Assembly: GCF_032854445.1 (NCBI RefSeq)
Contig: NC_088295.1
Coordinates: 31,554,470-31,607,384, forward strand
Direction: 5' to 3'
Origin: Liolophura sinensis
Taxonomy: Eukaryota > Mollusca > Polyplacophora > Chitonida > Chitonidae
Length of the DNA: 52,915 bases
Shown: one piece after another, positions 1 through 25,760 of the stretch
Position numbering within the stretch: position 1 is the stretch's first letter
How the letters are laid out: each line of letters starts with the position of its first letter
Made by a program: the position numbers and the translations under genes
Notes under the pieces: model-generated
Seen by the model: only the letters and a program-made list of their open reading frames with translations
Told to the model about the DNA's origin: nothing
Databases searched by the model: none

Positions 1-230
1 GTATATTGGTTGTCTCAAGTTGATGTCATTTTATTATGTGATAGGGTTTAAATGCTGTGCCTTGATAGCTCTAATTGAGTTAGATTATCACTTCATCGTA
101 AGTTAAGAAGTCAAGGCATAATCCCAGTTGTCTTTTGTTGTACTTTCCTTTCCATGAATATAGTATTCTCACTGTAGTTTTTATTCATTTATGTGTTTTT
201 TTTTTTTGGTTTTTTGTTTTTGTTACGTAG

Positions 231-13381
<13,151 letters not shown>

Positions 13382-15036
13382 AGCAGCCAGTCACAAGCTT
13401 GGATAACATTATGTCTCACAGTTGCCTCTACAATGGTTAGATCGCATATACTATATATAACATACAATTTCGGTCATGACTAAGCTACTAATTTTGCCTT
13501 ATTCCAAAAGTCTTATAGTCTTACAGAGTTGTTCTAAGTTTTGTGTGGAAGCTAGGATGATATGTGTTTGGAAAATATGTTTCAGAGTCAAAAGTAATAT
13601 TTTAGAATTTTTTGCAGTTGCGTATTTTCGAGCAAACTTCAACTTGAGGAACAAAGAGGAATCATTAATTTTTAGCTTAACTGTTATTTTTTCTGAAGGA
13701 CTGCGACCTTTATTTATCTCAGGCTTGAGAGTTTAAGAAAGACTTATTTGAACAGAGGTTAAAGTAAGGTTTAGTATTCAGGGCTAGATCATGATTTGAT
13801 GTTGAAGATATTACTTGTGTCAGCAAGCTTTCACCTAATCCATTGATGAGCTCTCAACTTTGACTTGTAACCAGTATGTCGTTTTCAAGGAAAACAAGAA
13901 GCATGAAAGCGAGGAATTGTAGTGCTTTAAGTTTAATCTCAGTGTGAAGAAAATACGTCTATGGATCCATATTATTGTGCAATCCCAGAAGGATTTTCTG
14001 ACGAAAGTGTGTGCTGTTAAGGGAACAAAGTGTTTGTGAGAATGACGTGAGTAACTTACTCTGTGAGTAACTTCAAGAGTGAAAATCATAGATGTGTGTA
14101 TGTTCTTGTAAGATTGATGTGAAAATGTACGAAAAAAAACCACTGTCTGTATGACTGGATATCTTGCAAGTTTTTTTACTGTTCACAGATTTTACAGGCT
14201 ATTCTGAGAACTGAAATATACAGTTGTTTGACACAAGAAAGATTAAAGCTGTTGGTGAACAGGATTTCTGGGTACGAGGTGTTCTTCTGGCAGCTTTCAT
14301 TCCTAGTTAAATAAGTTTTGTCTCCGCAGTTTAGATAAAACAATTTAAAAATGAAATTACCAGTATCCTCTCATCGGTGGAATTCGAACTTTTCATAATC
14401 AGTTTGTGTGCCTGAACCAATCAAATGAAATGTTCTGTGGAACTTTGGACGGCTGAATGTTTAAACTCTTTTTATCTGCAGACTGCCGTTTCCATACATA
14501 AACATATTACAACAGTTGAGGCCAGAACTTGTCGATAAATTGGAGGGAAATTTCCGTCTTTCTCTCCAGTGCATGAGACACAATGACGAACAGGCGGAAG
14601 AATCGTGTTGTGGGTTTATCGACTGTGTTTATGGCAATGACCATACTGCTGTATCAACGAAACTTCCTCATCGTGAGACCAGTTTCTCTCTTTCGCCTTA
14701 GGCTCCGCCATTCTGCCCAGGCCAAGTAAGACGGTCACGTTATTTCTACACGCAGGCAGACTGGCTTCTTTTACTCAGCTTGACTCCTCTTGACTCCACT
14801 TGTTGACAAAAAATACACATACACATTTCCGATACAACGAGTTGAATGGTGTTGAGTGTTGTTGAACGGAGTTAAAGAACCCGTCCAGACTACTCAACAT
14901 GGCTCAACTTGTTGACTTGTTAACTTCAAGCTGACTCTTGTTGAGTCGAATGATCTTGGGTTGTCTGAACGAGGCTTAACTGTCGTGTATATAGAGTGGG
15001 GGAGGGGTGGAAATGTAGCACAATCTGGTTGACTCC
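13382..15036 (+). other. CDK8 3' UTR and intergenic sequence
   Basis: The first 0.8 kb is probably 3' UTR. A 61-codon frame at 14516-14701 (MRPELVDKLEGNFRLSLQ...) matches no family I know. From 14770 to 14980 the motifs TTGTTGA, TTGACTC and AACGGAG recur in both orientations, which may be the end of an unclassified transposon. Confidence 0.4.
14242..14247 (+). terminator. Possible CDK8 polyadenylation signal (ATTAAA)
   Basis: An ATTAAA hexamer about 860 bases after the CDK8 stop is followed by a G/T-rich stretch (GTTGGTG, then GGTGTTCTTCTGG). It fits a weak poly(A) signal with a downstream element. No canonical AATAAA was noticed between the stop and this point. Confidence 0.3.
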
Positions 15037-15240
15037 TTTTGTGAAATTTTCAAAATCGGCCAATTTTCAGTTTGCGCGTGCCCATTAGCGCACAATTGCA
15101 CCTGCACGTTAATCCTTGATATACCACGTCCGCCGGATTACTGGGAAGGTGTGTGCAAAATGTCATTGCGATCTGGTACATATCAAGGGAGATATCAAAC
15201 AACGTTTTGGAGGGAACTCAATTTTGCTGCACTGTTTATA
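15037..15240 (+). repeat. Dispersed repeat, copy A (partner at 26650)
   Basis: About 200 bases match 26650-26848, sharing TTTTCAGTTTGCGC, CCATTAGCGCACAA, CCTGCACGTTAA, CCTTGATATACCAC and TCATTGCGATCTGGTACATA. The copies differ at scattered positions. No coding potential is seen and the family is not recognised. It sits 5' of the Ty3/gypsy relic but is not evidently its LTR, since no copy occurs at the element's 3' side. Confidence 0.85.
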
Positions 15241-15514
15241 TAGCACGTAGATTTTAATGTGCCAAAAGTAGTAAACCGACATTGTTGAAGGCTTGCGAAT
15301 CCTGTGTCTTTTAACACAGATCAACGATTTTTAGCATACACACAATACATGGGCCTACTTTGCCCTTGGCGATTTTTACAGCCCTAACACTTTGTGACAA
15401 TATGCGTGAAATTGCGCAATTTGGGACAAAAGTATACTTCATATTGTAATATAAAGATTTAACTCCAGGACTTTTAAGTTGCTCGTCTGTCGATAAACAA
15501 CGTTAGTCGGCAAA

Positions 15515-16010
15515 ATGGCAAAATTCCGTTCGCAACCTGCCAAATATCCCCACCCGAGCAGTTTTCCTTCAAGCCCGAAGAGTGGAGCAGATGGATGTGG
15601 TGGTTTCAAAGGTATAGAAAAGCAATTGGGTTGGACAGGAAATCAGGCGAGAAGCAGGTAAATAATTTGATTTATTTATTCTGATTATGAGACAGTAAAA
15701 CAGAAATTTGAGGGTCATTTCGTGATAAAGAAGAATGTGATCTTTGAAAGAACTAAATTGAAGCTGCGACATCAGAAATTAGAAGAACCTGTAGTTTCTT
15801 ACATCACGCAGTTATTCAGTTTGGCAAAATACTGTGAATACGGTGCTCTAAAAGAACACTTTACTCGAGACCAAGTTGTGATTGGTATCGAGGATAAATC
15901 CTTGTCTGAGAAATTGCAGCTGGATGCAAAGCTGACAGGAGAAAGCAATAACCCAGGTCAGGCAAAGAGAAACTGTCAAGAAACAGCAGGACATTTTCCA
16001 ATCTAGTTCT
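15515..16010 (+). pseudogene. Ty3/gypsy gag remnant
   Basis: An ATG at 15515 opens a frame that breaks within 40 codons; another frame carries the tryptophan-rich gag start (near 15575-15640). A second block (SYITQLFSLAKYCEYGAL then REQ/DQVVIGIEDK-type text) matches the conserved gag helix region of metazoan Ty3/gypsy elements. It shows a shift between the blocks and a probable internal deletion near 15660. Confidence 0.75.
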
Positions 16011-16099
16011 TCAGTAGACAGAGTATACTGGGGACAAAATATGGGAAAACATCAGTACCAAAAAGGAAAACAGAAATCAGGTAAAAATCACACACCCAC

Positions 16100-16690
16100 A
16101 GCCTCAAGACAGCAAACCTCTACAATACCGAAATTGTAGCCGGTGTCTAGGTTACCCTCACTCAAGAGCGAACTGCCCAGCTCGTGTTGGAACTTGCATT
16201 CCAAGTTCCAAATTCCAGATATTTTGTATGAAACGAGGTCATTGCGGCAAGGCATGTTATGGTCGTAAAGCAAGGTTACAGAGTTTACTTCATGAAGTGA
16301 ATGCAGCTAGCAACTACAGTGATGATGAAGATTTCTTTCTGGGTGGTATTGATAACGTTGGAAATGCCAGTAGGAATTCGTGAACGGCCGATGTCATGTG
16401 ACTACATTTAGGCTTTGTACGGGTGCACATGTTACCGTCATTCCCATCAGTCTACACTAAACCAGGACGGCGAAAGCCACTGAAAACAGCAACTAGAAGA
16501 TTGTATGGACCATGCAGATATGAAATGAAGTATAAAGGAACATTTATAGCGCCATTATCTCTGAGAGACAAATCAGCAGTAGAGGAGATTTATGTTATAG
16601 AAAGTTTAGAACAACCATTACTAGGCAGACAGGCTACTGAGAAGCTCAACATAATTAGCCAAAGTGTTGACCTTTCCCTGTGTCAAAGTT
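16100..16690 (+). pseudogene. Ty3/gypsy zinc knuckle and protease remnant
   Basis: A CX2CX5HX4C-like knuckle is followed by the aspartic protease region, with the typical PGRRKPLKTATRRLYG and ESLEQPLLGRQATEKL stretches. Where a DTGA active site is expected (about 16413-16424) the sequence reads CTGA in one frame, so the catalytic Asp is missing, and a frame break follows within a few codons. Confidence 0.65.
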
Positions 16691-17480
16691 AGCAGACTAG
16701 AAATCCACAGTAATGAAAAATCACCTCAAACTGTTCTAAGGAATAGGATAAATGGACTGTACACACAAAATAACATTAAAAGAGGATGCCAAACCATTCG
16801 CAATTTCCACATTGCACTGCCATTATACGAATCGACAAAGAAAGAGTTAGACCGGATGTTACAGATGTCAGTGACATCCGAAGTAGATAGCCAAACAAAA
16901 TGGCGCGCCCCTATGGTAGTAACACAAGAAATCAATGCAAAGATCACGATATGCGTGGAAATCTCCATGCTTAAAAAACGGGTTAAAACGGGAAAACCAT
17001 CTACTCCAGCAGTTGACACAATGTTAAGCAGATTAACAGGTGCTAAAATATTCTCGAAAACCGACGCTAACTCGGGATTCTGGCAGTCGAGGACAGAATC
17101 GATGATGTCTTGGTTCACGGAAACTGGCAGAACAACATGACCAGAGACTAAGCAGTCCTGAACCGTCTTGAGAAGGTTCATGTAACCCTGAACAAGTTCA
17201 GTGTCACAGAAGTTGAGTATCTAGGGCACAAGATAAGCGGAAACGGAATAATACTAGATCCTGCAAACACCTGAAGCATTCAACAGATGCCGCTCCCAAG
17301 AATACTCAAGTTCGAATGCTTTGGGGCATGGTTAATTACCACTGATCATCTCAAAGACAAAACCAAACCGATCAGAGAGTTACTTCAGTCCAACACGGAC
17401 TGGATATGGGGACGAACTCAACAACGTGCCTTTGAGCAAATCAAAACTAAAATGACAAAGCCCCAGTGGTAGCTTTGTAC
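16664..17480 (+). pseudogene. Ty3/gypsy reverse transcriptase remnant, internal deletion
   Basis: The N-terminal part of reverse transcriptase is readable in one frame, up to motif A (FSKTDANSGFWQ, about 17053-17085). The IDDVLVHG motif C block follows almost at once in another frame at about 17099, so the palm segment that normally separates them (roughly 100 residues) is deleted. The connection to RNase H continues in further frames with stops. Confidence 0.8.
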
Positions 17481-19115
17481 GACACAAACCAAGAAACAAA
17501 GATCTCAGCAAATGCTTCATCTTACGATCCTGGTGGCGTACTGTCACAAAGAGAGGACGACGACACATGATTTTCCGTGTGTTTCATGTCACGCTCACTC
17601 GCACCAACAGAAATGAGAAACGCACAGATCGAGAAGGAGCCGGCAGCGTTGACACGGGCCTGTGAAAGTGCAAGTGACCTAATAATCGGGAAATCAAACT
17701 CAGCTGAAACGGACCACAAGCCACCGGTGCCACTTTTGACAGACCACACTCTAGATCAACTTCCTACAAGGATACAACGTTATCGAATGAGGCTGATGGA
17801 GTTTGATTTCAAGGCAATCAACCACGGAAAGGAAACTCCAAAGCCGAAACCCAGACAAAACTTCCACAATCAGCAACGTGGAAATGGAAGCATACGTAGA
17901 CAACATAATCGAGGCTATACCGATATCAGACACAAAACCTCAAATGATCCTGGAAGCCTAGGAAGAAGATGGAGTCTCTAGAAGGACGGCCGGAGAAACA
18001 CCAAATTAGAGATTCTCTGAAGCCATACTGGGCGACTAGAAGTAAATTATCACTCGTCCAAGGGATCCTACATAAAAGAGCCAGAATACTTATATCATCT
18101 AGTATGAGGCTGTACATATTTGATAAGCTTCACGAAGGACACCAAGGAATCGTAAAATGCCCACACAGAGCACAACAGTCCGTCTGGTGGCCCGGGCTCA
18201 GTTGGGAAACCCAAGATCTTGTCGAGAACTGCAAGACGTGCAGTACGCAGAAACCCCCAGGCAGAACCAGATGCCCACCCCAGCCACAGATTTGTTTCAC
18301 TCACGCAACGAAGACCACTTGATCGTAGAGGACTATTTCACTCGTCACGTTGAGGTAGCAGCGACGACAAACACCACGAAGGCTACAGAAGTTATCAAAG
18401 CTGAAAGGTATCTTCTCACTCCACGGTATACCAGACGAACCTCGTTCGGACAACAGTCCTGAGCATGATAGTGCGGAATTCGTCCAGTTTTCCATTTCGA
18501 CGTAATACCTCAAGCCCAAGAATCCCTCAGTCAAACGGAGAAGCTGAGCGTGCGGTTCAGACTATCGAAAACATCCTGAAGAAGGAATCTGACATAGCAA
18601 AATCCTTGCAGCTTACAGGTTGAGTCCACTAGCGTGCGGATACTCTCCAACTCAACTCCTCATGGGACGAAAATTTCGCAGTACAGCACCAGTCATTCAC
18701 AAAGAACTAACTCCGTCTCGACCCAATTTAGAAAGACGAGCGATGTGGGAGTAAGAGAACAAGGTGAAGCAGAGAGAATACTTCGACAAACACCACGTTG
18801 CTCGCTCACTTGTATCTATTCCACCTGGAACAACGGTTCAGGTGAGAGATTTGGACAGAACTGGAACAATACTGCAAAAGGGAGATAACCCTAGGTCACA
18901 CATCATCGGGACATCAGGCACTGTGGTGCGCAACACACATCACTTGATTCCACTTCCTTCGCACTCTGCTCCACGAGAGTCAGCAGTACCGCCTTTTCAG
19001 GAGGACAATCGGAATCGCTGATTCAGGCTGAGCCATCCCCTGTCAAGCCGGTAATTCAAACGTTACGTCCACGGCGTACAAGCAAACCATCACTTAGGAC
19101 TGAGTTAGTTTTTTA
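17470..19115 (+). pseudogene. Ty3/gypsy RNase H and integrase remnant
   Basis: RNase H is recognised from SYDPGGVLSQRE, CFMSRSLAPTE and ETDHKP. The integrase zinc-binding region has HEGHQGIVKC with WWPGLSWE and ENCKTC. Core fragments (VEDYFTRHVEVAA, then HGIPDE and a NSP motif) lie in shifted frames, and the C-terminal region reads YFDKHHVARSL...DLDRTGTI. Several indels and stops separate these blocks. Confidence 0.75.
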
Positions 19116-22100
19116 GTGGAGAGGGTTGAGCACTTTAATAGTGTTCTATTCAGTGTTTAAAACCGTTTAGCGATATGATTGAGAGACTTTGGAAGCCATT
19201 AAAAATCTATGTGAAAGACTATTCACCTTACAATGTTTCGTTTCAGATAAAAGACACTCCTTTTAAATTCAATTTCGTAAGTTTAAATTTGATACTGCTT
19301 CAAATTATTTCAAAGAATCGAACAATCTATGTAAAAGATAATTCACCATGATGTTCAGTTTTGGTGCATTTGATAGTGTTTCAAAGAAATGTTCTTACTT
19401 ATAAAAGGGAGATGTAATGTAACTTAATCCATATGCAAGTTACATGTGCTTTTGTTGCATGTAGGTCATACTTCACGACATCACGTGACGTTGACCAAAA
19501 TAAGACTTATCAATTTCGTGATCAGGGCGTCAAACTGGATTAGTTAATCTTCAAATTAAAAAAAATTTGGAGAAAATGGTTCAAATGTATTCATATCAAA
19601 TCAATATGGCCACCAGGTCACGTGACTGAGTACAGCCAACTTCTGACTCGCCAAAGTTGATCTCAAGGTCTACTACATAGGGCTACAACATATGTCTACT
19701 TAAGTTTCGCTCATTTATGTGGCGCCCTTTTTAGTTATAGAAATTTTTCAATTTTGTCAACTGCATAAACGTGCCATATTTTGTGACATCCTTCTTCTAG
19801 GTCACTTCCGGTTATGTGAAATTTGTCTTCTTGCGTTGGGATGATGTTATGTTGTATCTAGTTTCTTTTGCTTTTGAGGATTGAGAAAAAATTGTATATT
19901 TGGAATCCAGGTTTTTTTTAAAAATCTGTTAATACAAAAAATGGCTAATATCTAATGACTGTGACGTTTCCAAGCTTACCCATGGTTTAATCTTGATGTG
20001 TAACCTACATCTTACATTTGCAGGACATAGCTGATGTAATTTTCAAGATCGAGTCCACATATCAGGAGAGAGATCGACAACCGTGAATTCGGCCAAGGAC
20101 ATTCAGTGTCAAATCGGACTTCTTATTCGCCTTCCTGGACCTCGATAGTGCTTAGCCAAAATTGAAGTCAATCGAGGACAAAATTGTTTACAATAACTTA
20201 CCGAGGGATCGAAGCTTAGCAAATAGGTGTAGTTACAGATAGCTATTGGCTGTTTTTTTATGTGAGATAATTATACAAAATCATGTTTTCCACTCCTAAA
20301 TAGCGGTTATATTATAGAGCAAGTAATAATCTTGTTTTTTTATATATAAAAATATGTTATATTGTTATATCTTTAGATGAATCAGAAGTGTTATTTCGAA
20401 GACATTCAAGTCAACATGACACTTTACTGATGGAACCTTTTATCAGTCGGTGATTTGGTGCCTCCGTAATTGAAGATCTCACCACAAGACCGCGATATAA
20501 GAAGGCCAGCGATTGTTGGAATGAAAGCCGTTGTGCACGAGTGAACACAACTTTTCTGCTTGGGTACTATAACTGCCGTCCTATACGGCACCGGTACCTG
20601 GAATGAACCTACAGTGAATGTAGGCCTAGCAAATCTTGTACTGAATAGCATTCCCATAACCAACTCGTTATGTAGATGTGCACCGTCCATGAGCTAGACA
20701 CTGGTTCGCTAGCCAGTCGGATTGTAGGGAAAGCTTGAGGGCAAAAGAAAACCTCTGGCATGAAGCATATCAGATGAAAGACCATAAAACATGGCCCGGG
20801 AAAATAGTTTGTTATTATTTGGAATTTTTTTAACCGTGTAAAATGTGCCGGAAAACACTGGATTTTGCGATGGCCCTTTGTGTCACTTGTGGAGTCACAA
20901 GAGGTTTTTGTCGCTGAATACACATACAAGATCTGCATTCATACTGCATACACATTCAGAGTTTTGAATGCATTCCCTGAATGGGCCCTGGAGCGAACCA
21001 ATTCAAGCCTAAACTAGAAGACCGTCTAAAAGTGCAAGCTTCCGCCACTGCGAAATGTTACTGCATTTTTTTTTGTATCTCGTCATGATAAAGACTCGTG
21101 AATGTTAAACATTTCCTTGATCCTGTTTTATCAAAATCCATACAAAACTTTCTCCGTAAATTTTTCGGACGGTAGACTGGATCCAGATCCTTTTCCCTAA
21201 AGTTGCTGACTGACATTTGGCGAAGCTCAACAATCGATCGAGATCACCACCAAAACTGGCTGGAGTCGTGCTTGGCCGAAGACTGAGTCATACCCCACAT
21301 TTCATTTCAAGTGTCTTTGTAAATTTGCCCGGTCATTGTCACACAGACACAAATAGACTCACAAACACTGGCGCAGACATGCTGATTATAGTTTGCGGAG
21401 CTAAGTATGGATTATGTGAGGGTCTCAACAGGCAAGAGTAGAGTTCACTTGAATAGCCTTTTACTCCTGAAAACAAAAAACAAAAAAACAAATAAATAAA
21501 TCGAAGTTCGGAATTGTTTTTCTGGACAGTTTAATGATCTGCATCTGATATATTCTATATTCATATGATATTTTAATGTTTTGGTTGATCTTTCTGCACA
21601 GGATATGTGGGCAGCACTGAACGCGGAGGGCACTTTAGGGCATGGGAAACAGTGCCCCCAAAACCGAAACCGAATTCTTTCAGGCGATGTAATCTTTTGT
21701 TCCTTCTGTAATACCAATATCAAATTTTCTTTTTACATCCAAAACATCAGCTACGCTGATTTATTGCGTGAGCGTCGTTCATTTTCCGGAGGGAAAAGCT
21801 TGATTATTACATTGGTCATTGTGATTTCACCAATAGTTACAGGCTTGCGAGCAGAACAACAGTTGACGACTTTTGCACTAGCTACATGTAGGACATTATA
21901 AGGATGATGTTAAGCAACAATCAAATAAATAAACAAATAAATGATATAGGATAAGGCAGCAGCGTTGCGTGAAGGTCGTTGATAAGATGATCGTTGAGTA
22001 ATATGATAGCTATTTATGAGGCACTTGAGATTCCATTTATTCTTGTCGGTTTCGCGATTGTGTTATTTCTGCTTTTGAAGCACAAAGCCCGTAAGTGAGC

Positions 22101-22565
22101 TCGAGATAACCCTGAAGTTCTGCTTGACCTCCCACGGTTGCACGCATTGGGGTCAGGCGTTCAGTGTGCACAAACGACCTCTTTGTGGATTAAATCGTGA
22201 TTGGCCCATTCGTTCACAGGAATTCAACATATTAAATTACTGAAGAAGCTTAAAAAGTGTTAGATATAGTAAAAATGCTCAAACTAAAACACATTAACAC
22301 AACTAATACAATGTTTGATTTATTTATTTATTTTACTGTCTTAAAATTGAAATGTGCCTCCAAAACGATTAAATCTAACATTTTGCCAATGTTGGGGATA
22401 AAACATTTATAGTGTTAGGTAAACACTTTCTCACATGCTTTAAAATATGAAATTCAAATGCTATATCTTATGTTGGATTAACTCGTTTATTCGTGTTGTT
22501 GCGCAATACAGATGTTAAACATCTTGTAATCTAGCATCATGTTGTAATCTACTCATCATCATGCA
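19116..22565 (+). other. Intergenic stretch, no gene recognised
   Basis: No exon, RNA gene or transposase motif was recognised. The section just after 19400 may be the remnant LTR of the upstream element. Overlapping minus-strand frames at 20424-20938 (88 and 109 codons) resemble nothing I know. An AATAAATAAACAAATAAAT tail at 21924-21942 is SINE-like but its body was not identified. Confidence 0.4.
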
Positions 22566-22587
22566 TTTAACCAAGACTTTAAAAGTG

Positions 22588-22850
22588 GTACATGTACTTG
22601 TTGCCACCTCGCTTGGCACTCAGCACCGTGAGATTAGAACAAGGAAGTGTGAAGGGTTGGCCCGTTCTGAGTGTAAAGTGACTGGGTGAGGTGTCATGTT
22701 TGTTGTCTTCGGCATTAGATTTCAGAGGCGGCAGAACTTTGGCGGCATGGATTCGCCCTGTCACAAGGAGACACAGTATATGTATACACACCAATGGCTC
22801 CTTGTCGTCATATGAGAAAAATTACGACATTAAACCCCAAGCATTCATGC
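22588..22850 (+). repeat. SINE of a second family
   Basis: CACCTCGCTTGGCACTCAGC, GTTGGCCCGTTCTGAGTGTA, AAGTGACTGGGTGAGGTGTC, ATGTATACACACCAATGGCT and a 3' ACATTAAACCCCAAGCATTC form a layout I know from SINEs common in mollusc genomes. There is no clear tail or flanking duplication. It differs from the CCTCCGTGGCTCAG family found in the two genes. Confidence 0.55.
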
Positions 22851-23222
22851 ATTTATTATTGCATTAACTTCCAAACAATTATATATAGTGGGCTTAAAGA
22901 TGTTTGCACTCACACTTTACAGCATAAGATGTACATATGTATATCATGTTAGAAAATGTTGAATTCTACATTCACGTCTTTAGAGTGGACTTAATGGATT
23001 AGTGTGCAGATTTAGCTACTTGTTCTAAGTATAAAGGCTATAACCTGTTTAACTCTACGTTACCAGGAGGGCCTCTGAGAAAGGTAATTATGACTTTGAA
23101 TGCATCAAAAACGATAGATTTATTATCCTAGCCGATCTACAGCCGGCCGTCTGACAAGCTCACCGGGTGACGTCATAGACGGCCAACCCAAATTTAGCTG
23201 GCCTAGATAACCTGGGAATTAA

Positions 23223-23425
23223 CACCAAAACAATGTCATTTTCGAGATAGATTCTAACTACACAGAAATAAATATAGTGCCATATCAATTTGAACCCATA
23301 GTGGACGACGTTGAAGTTTCAATTCATGACATTGATATCTCTGGTCAGACTTCAGATTTCGAATTTTCTTACGTTGGATTTGACCTTTGTCAAGGCATTT
23401 CCAGCCGCACTGGCAATATGGACCG
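23223..23425 (+). pseudogene. Fragment resembling P2X7 C-terminal-domain protein
   Basis: An open stretch reads ...EINIVPYQFEPIVDDVEVSI...FDLCQGISSRTGNMDR before a GTAAGC donor-like site. PYQFEP early in the chain and SRTGN just before the expected WCxCxxC block are typical of the P2X7-type cytoplasmic zinc-binding domain proteins that are abundant in invertebrates. No start codon lies in frame after the TAA at 23220, and the expected WC-C-C block was not found downstream. It is either a lone exon of an unfinished gene model or a transposed fragment. Confidence 0.45.
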
Positions 23426-24187
23426 GTAAGCTATAGCTTTATCCTGTGTTACACTGTAAGTCTACATTTCGTGTGTATATCAGATTTAATATATCAGAAT
23501 ACTGAGTCCCCGACAGTATTCAAAGAGATGTCACTTCTCTCACCTTTGATGACTAATTTTAACCAATAACCAATATTTCAACCCCAGTCATTAATTTTTG
23601 ATTAACGTAGTCAACCATACCCTTAATTTTGGATTGTTTTCGATTTTAATCATCCTCTGTAGCCGGTCAGAAACCGCTAGCATTGCCGTAGCTGTCAAAC
23701 GGCCATTGGGTTGTTGTACACAGTTCAAAAATTGTTAGAAGCTCGCTCATTGATCCACAAGAGATACACAGCCAATGGGATAAGGTGTATCAAAGCGAAC
23801 GTGTATTTATTGGAAGCCATCGACTCCAGGGTTCTTCGATGAGCTGTTTTTATAACTGTATGCAGAACAACAAACCACTTCGTGGAGAAATTCGATATGC
23901 TTGTTGTCACTGGGGTGGCTTTTTAACACTGAACTAAATGGCGAGGCTTTGACGGCTTGTAAAAGTTGGACTTGTATGACGCCATTCTGCGGAGACTACC
24001 CCAGACTAAACCCAGCCTCATTATCTAGTGATATTACTCAGATTGTTGTACTTTTTTCCAATATTTTTTTTACACTCAGTTTAACAATATATACAAGAGT
24101 ACCTAATTATGAATAAATAACCAGTCTGGACACTAATCCTTTAATCGCAGTATTGTATGCACGAAACTCCTATAACTTGCTATTTTC

Positions 24188-25760
24188 AGCCAGCTACTTT
24201 AGAAACAGGAAATCTGATCAACTCAGTCCTAGTTTAAGATGGAAGTTCTGTATCCCCATTGGAGTTTGTATACCTAAAGCTTAAATTCCTGTGTAAAACC
24301 GTATGGTTTTATGTTGTGCTCACATCGTTGAAACTGGCAACATGTACAGTACGTTGCCATAGAAACTTGTCTTTGTTCAAGACAAGATATTCGATCGAAG
24401 TATGGACCTAGTTCATATTAGTCAGAATTACTTTTTTAATTTCATTCACTCCCACAAATATTTTGACATCAGTTTATTTATACATAACATCATGTTGCGG
24501 GAATAAGTTCAAAACTCTCCTAGTGGTAAAATAACAGATTAAAGAAGAATTAAATATTAGTTCATAATTAAGCAAAGATAAAAACATAAGAAGAATAGAA
24601 ATATTATCATAATGAAATTTTTATTTATAATTTATGTTATATTCATACATATTAATACAAATATTAAGAGACATACACACTTACACATATACACATACAC
24701 ATATATACAAACCTATACAAACATACATATACATATAACACATACAAATGGACACTAAGGAGAAGTGACACAAAAGATTAGCTGATGTTGACAAAATTTC
24801 TTTCGCTTTTGATTTAAAGAAAGAAGTAGAGTTTATAGATTTAAAGAAGGCTGTAATTTATTCCATTGAACGGGGACAGGTGTATTTAATGATATGACTA
24901 GCTAAGGTTGCATGGAAGGCGTCTCTGTGAAGATGATAAGGATTGGACCTTTTTTGAGTCGGTTGCTTTAGAAAAGGAAGTCTGATCTTCTCGGTCCTAG
25001 TTTAAACTGAAAGTTCTTTATTCCCATATGAATTTGTATACTATAGTTGGAATCCCTATGTTAAACGGCACGATTTCTGTTGTGTTGATTTCACTGAAAC
25101 TGAAATTGCAGCGGAAGTCAGAGGGGAGTATATAAGGGAGGTATGTAAATTTATGAGCTTGTAAAGGCACAGAAAGAAGTATTAAGTTTGAAGTATTTTC
25201 AATTTCCTGAATAATGCATTTTCATGACCAGTGGTTCAATGTGTTGATGTTTAGTATGGCAATGAAACACGTACATACCAAATATGAAATTATTACCTAA
25301 AGCCCGTTTACTTTTATTGAAATGAGGACGTTGCTATTTTCAGTTTATTGGCATAGAAACGAGGAATTTGATCGAAAACCCTCAGCTTAAATTGAAACTT
25401 GGTTCACCTCAATATAAACATACTAAATATGAAATCACTATCTGGTACTCCATTACAATCGTTGAAATTCGATATTTACAGTCAACAGACGGGGAAACCA
25501 GAAATTTGATCGAAACCGCCCCAATTTGAGTCGAAACGTAGGTGTCCCCAATATAAGCCTGGATATCAAATATGATATCTTTATCGAAAGGAAACTTACT
25601 TTTTCCAGATAGATGACAGGGAGACCTGAAATTTGACCGAAACTGTCCAACTTTAAATCAGAGCCTACATATAAGTTACCTCAATATAGGAATGCATATC
25701 AAATGCATATCATATGAAATCTTTATTTTAAGGGATGACTTCTGTGGCGTTTACATCCTT
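24188..25760 (+). repeat. Diverged direct repeats (GAAATTTGATCGAAA type)
   Basis: Two diverged copies of a roughly 150-base unit (24188-24345 and 24963-25110) share GAAACAGGAAATCTGATC-like starts, TCCTAGTTTAA and a C(A)TTGAAACTG end. Related shorter units with GAAATTTGA(T/C)CGAAA and CCTCAATATA recur near 25360, 25500 and 25620. A run of ACAGACGGACGGAC at 25772-25787 ends the zone. The family is not recognised; it may be one old transposon rebuilt by internal duplication. Confidence 0.5.
24642..24752 (+). repeat. AC/AT-rich microsatellite-like stretch
   Basis: Alternating CATACA, CACATATACACATA and ACATATACAT motifs form an impure microsatellite about 110 bases long, inside the repeat zone 24188-25760. 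Confidence 0.7.

Larger units (their letters stand above)
15515..19115 (+). mobile_element. Degenerate Ty3/gypsy retrotransposon (gag-pol relic)
   Basis: Remains of a metazoan Ty3/gypsy element occur in the expected order but in broken frames: a gag start near 15515, a gag block at 15722-15945, a zinc-knuckle-like CSRC...H...NC near 16130-16180, a protease region at 16400-16670, reverse transcriptase at 16664-17270, RNase H at 17470-17830, an integrase zinc-binding and core region at 18010-18600, and a C-terminal region ending near 19115. Many frameshifts, stops and deletions interrupt it, and it cannot encode a working polyprotein. No matching LTR pair was found, so both ends are uncertain. 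A purine-rich AAAAGGGAGATG at 19403 could be a polypurine tract before a remnant 3' LTR. This is a retrotransposon relic, not a host gene. Confidence 0.85.

Noticed and set aside
14516-14701. 61-codon frame after CDK8 as a separate small gene
   Set aside because: It probably lies in or just past the 3' UTR, and no family or splice evidence supports it.
15037-19500. The repeat at 15037 as the 5' LTR of the Ty3/gypsy relic
   Set aside because: No second copy flanks the 3' side of the element; its only partner is at 26650 beside a Tc1 fragment.
20424-20938. Overlapping minus-strand frames of 88 and 109 codons
   Set aside because: No recognised motif and no continuity between them; length is within chance for this sequence.
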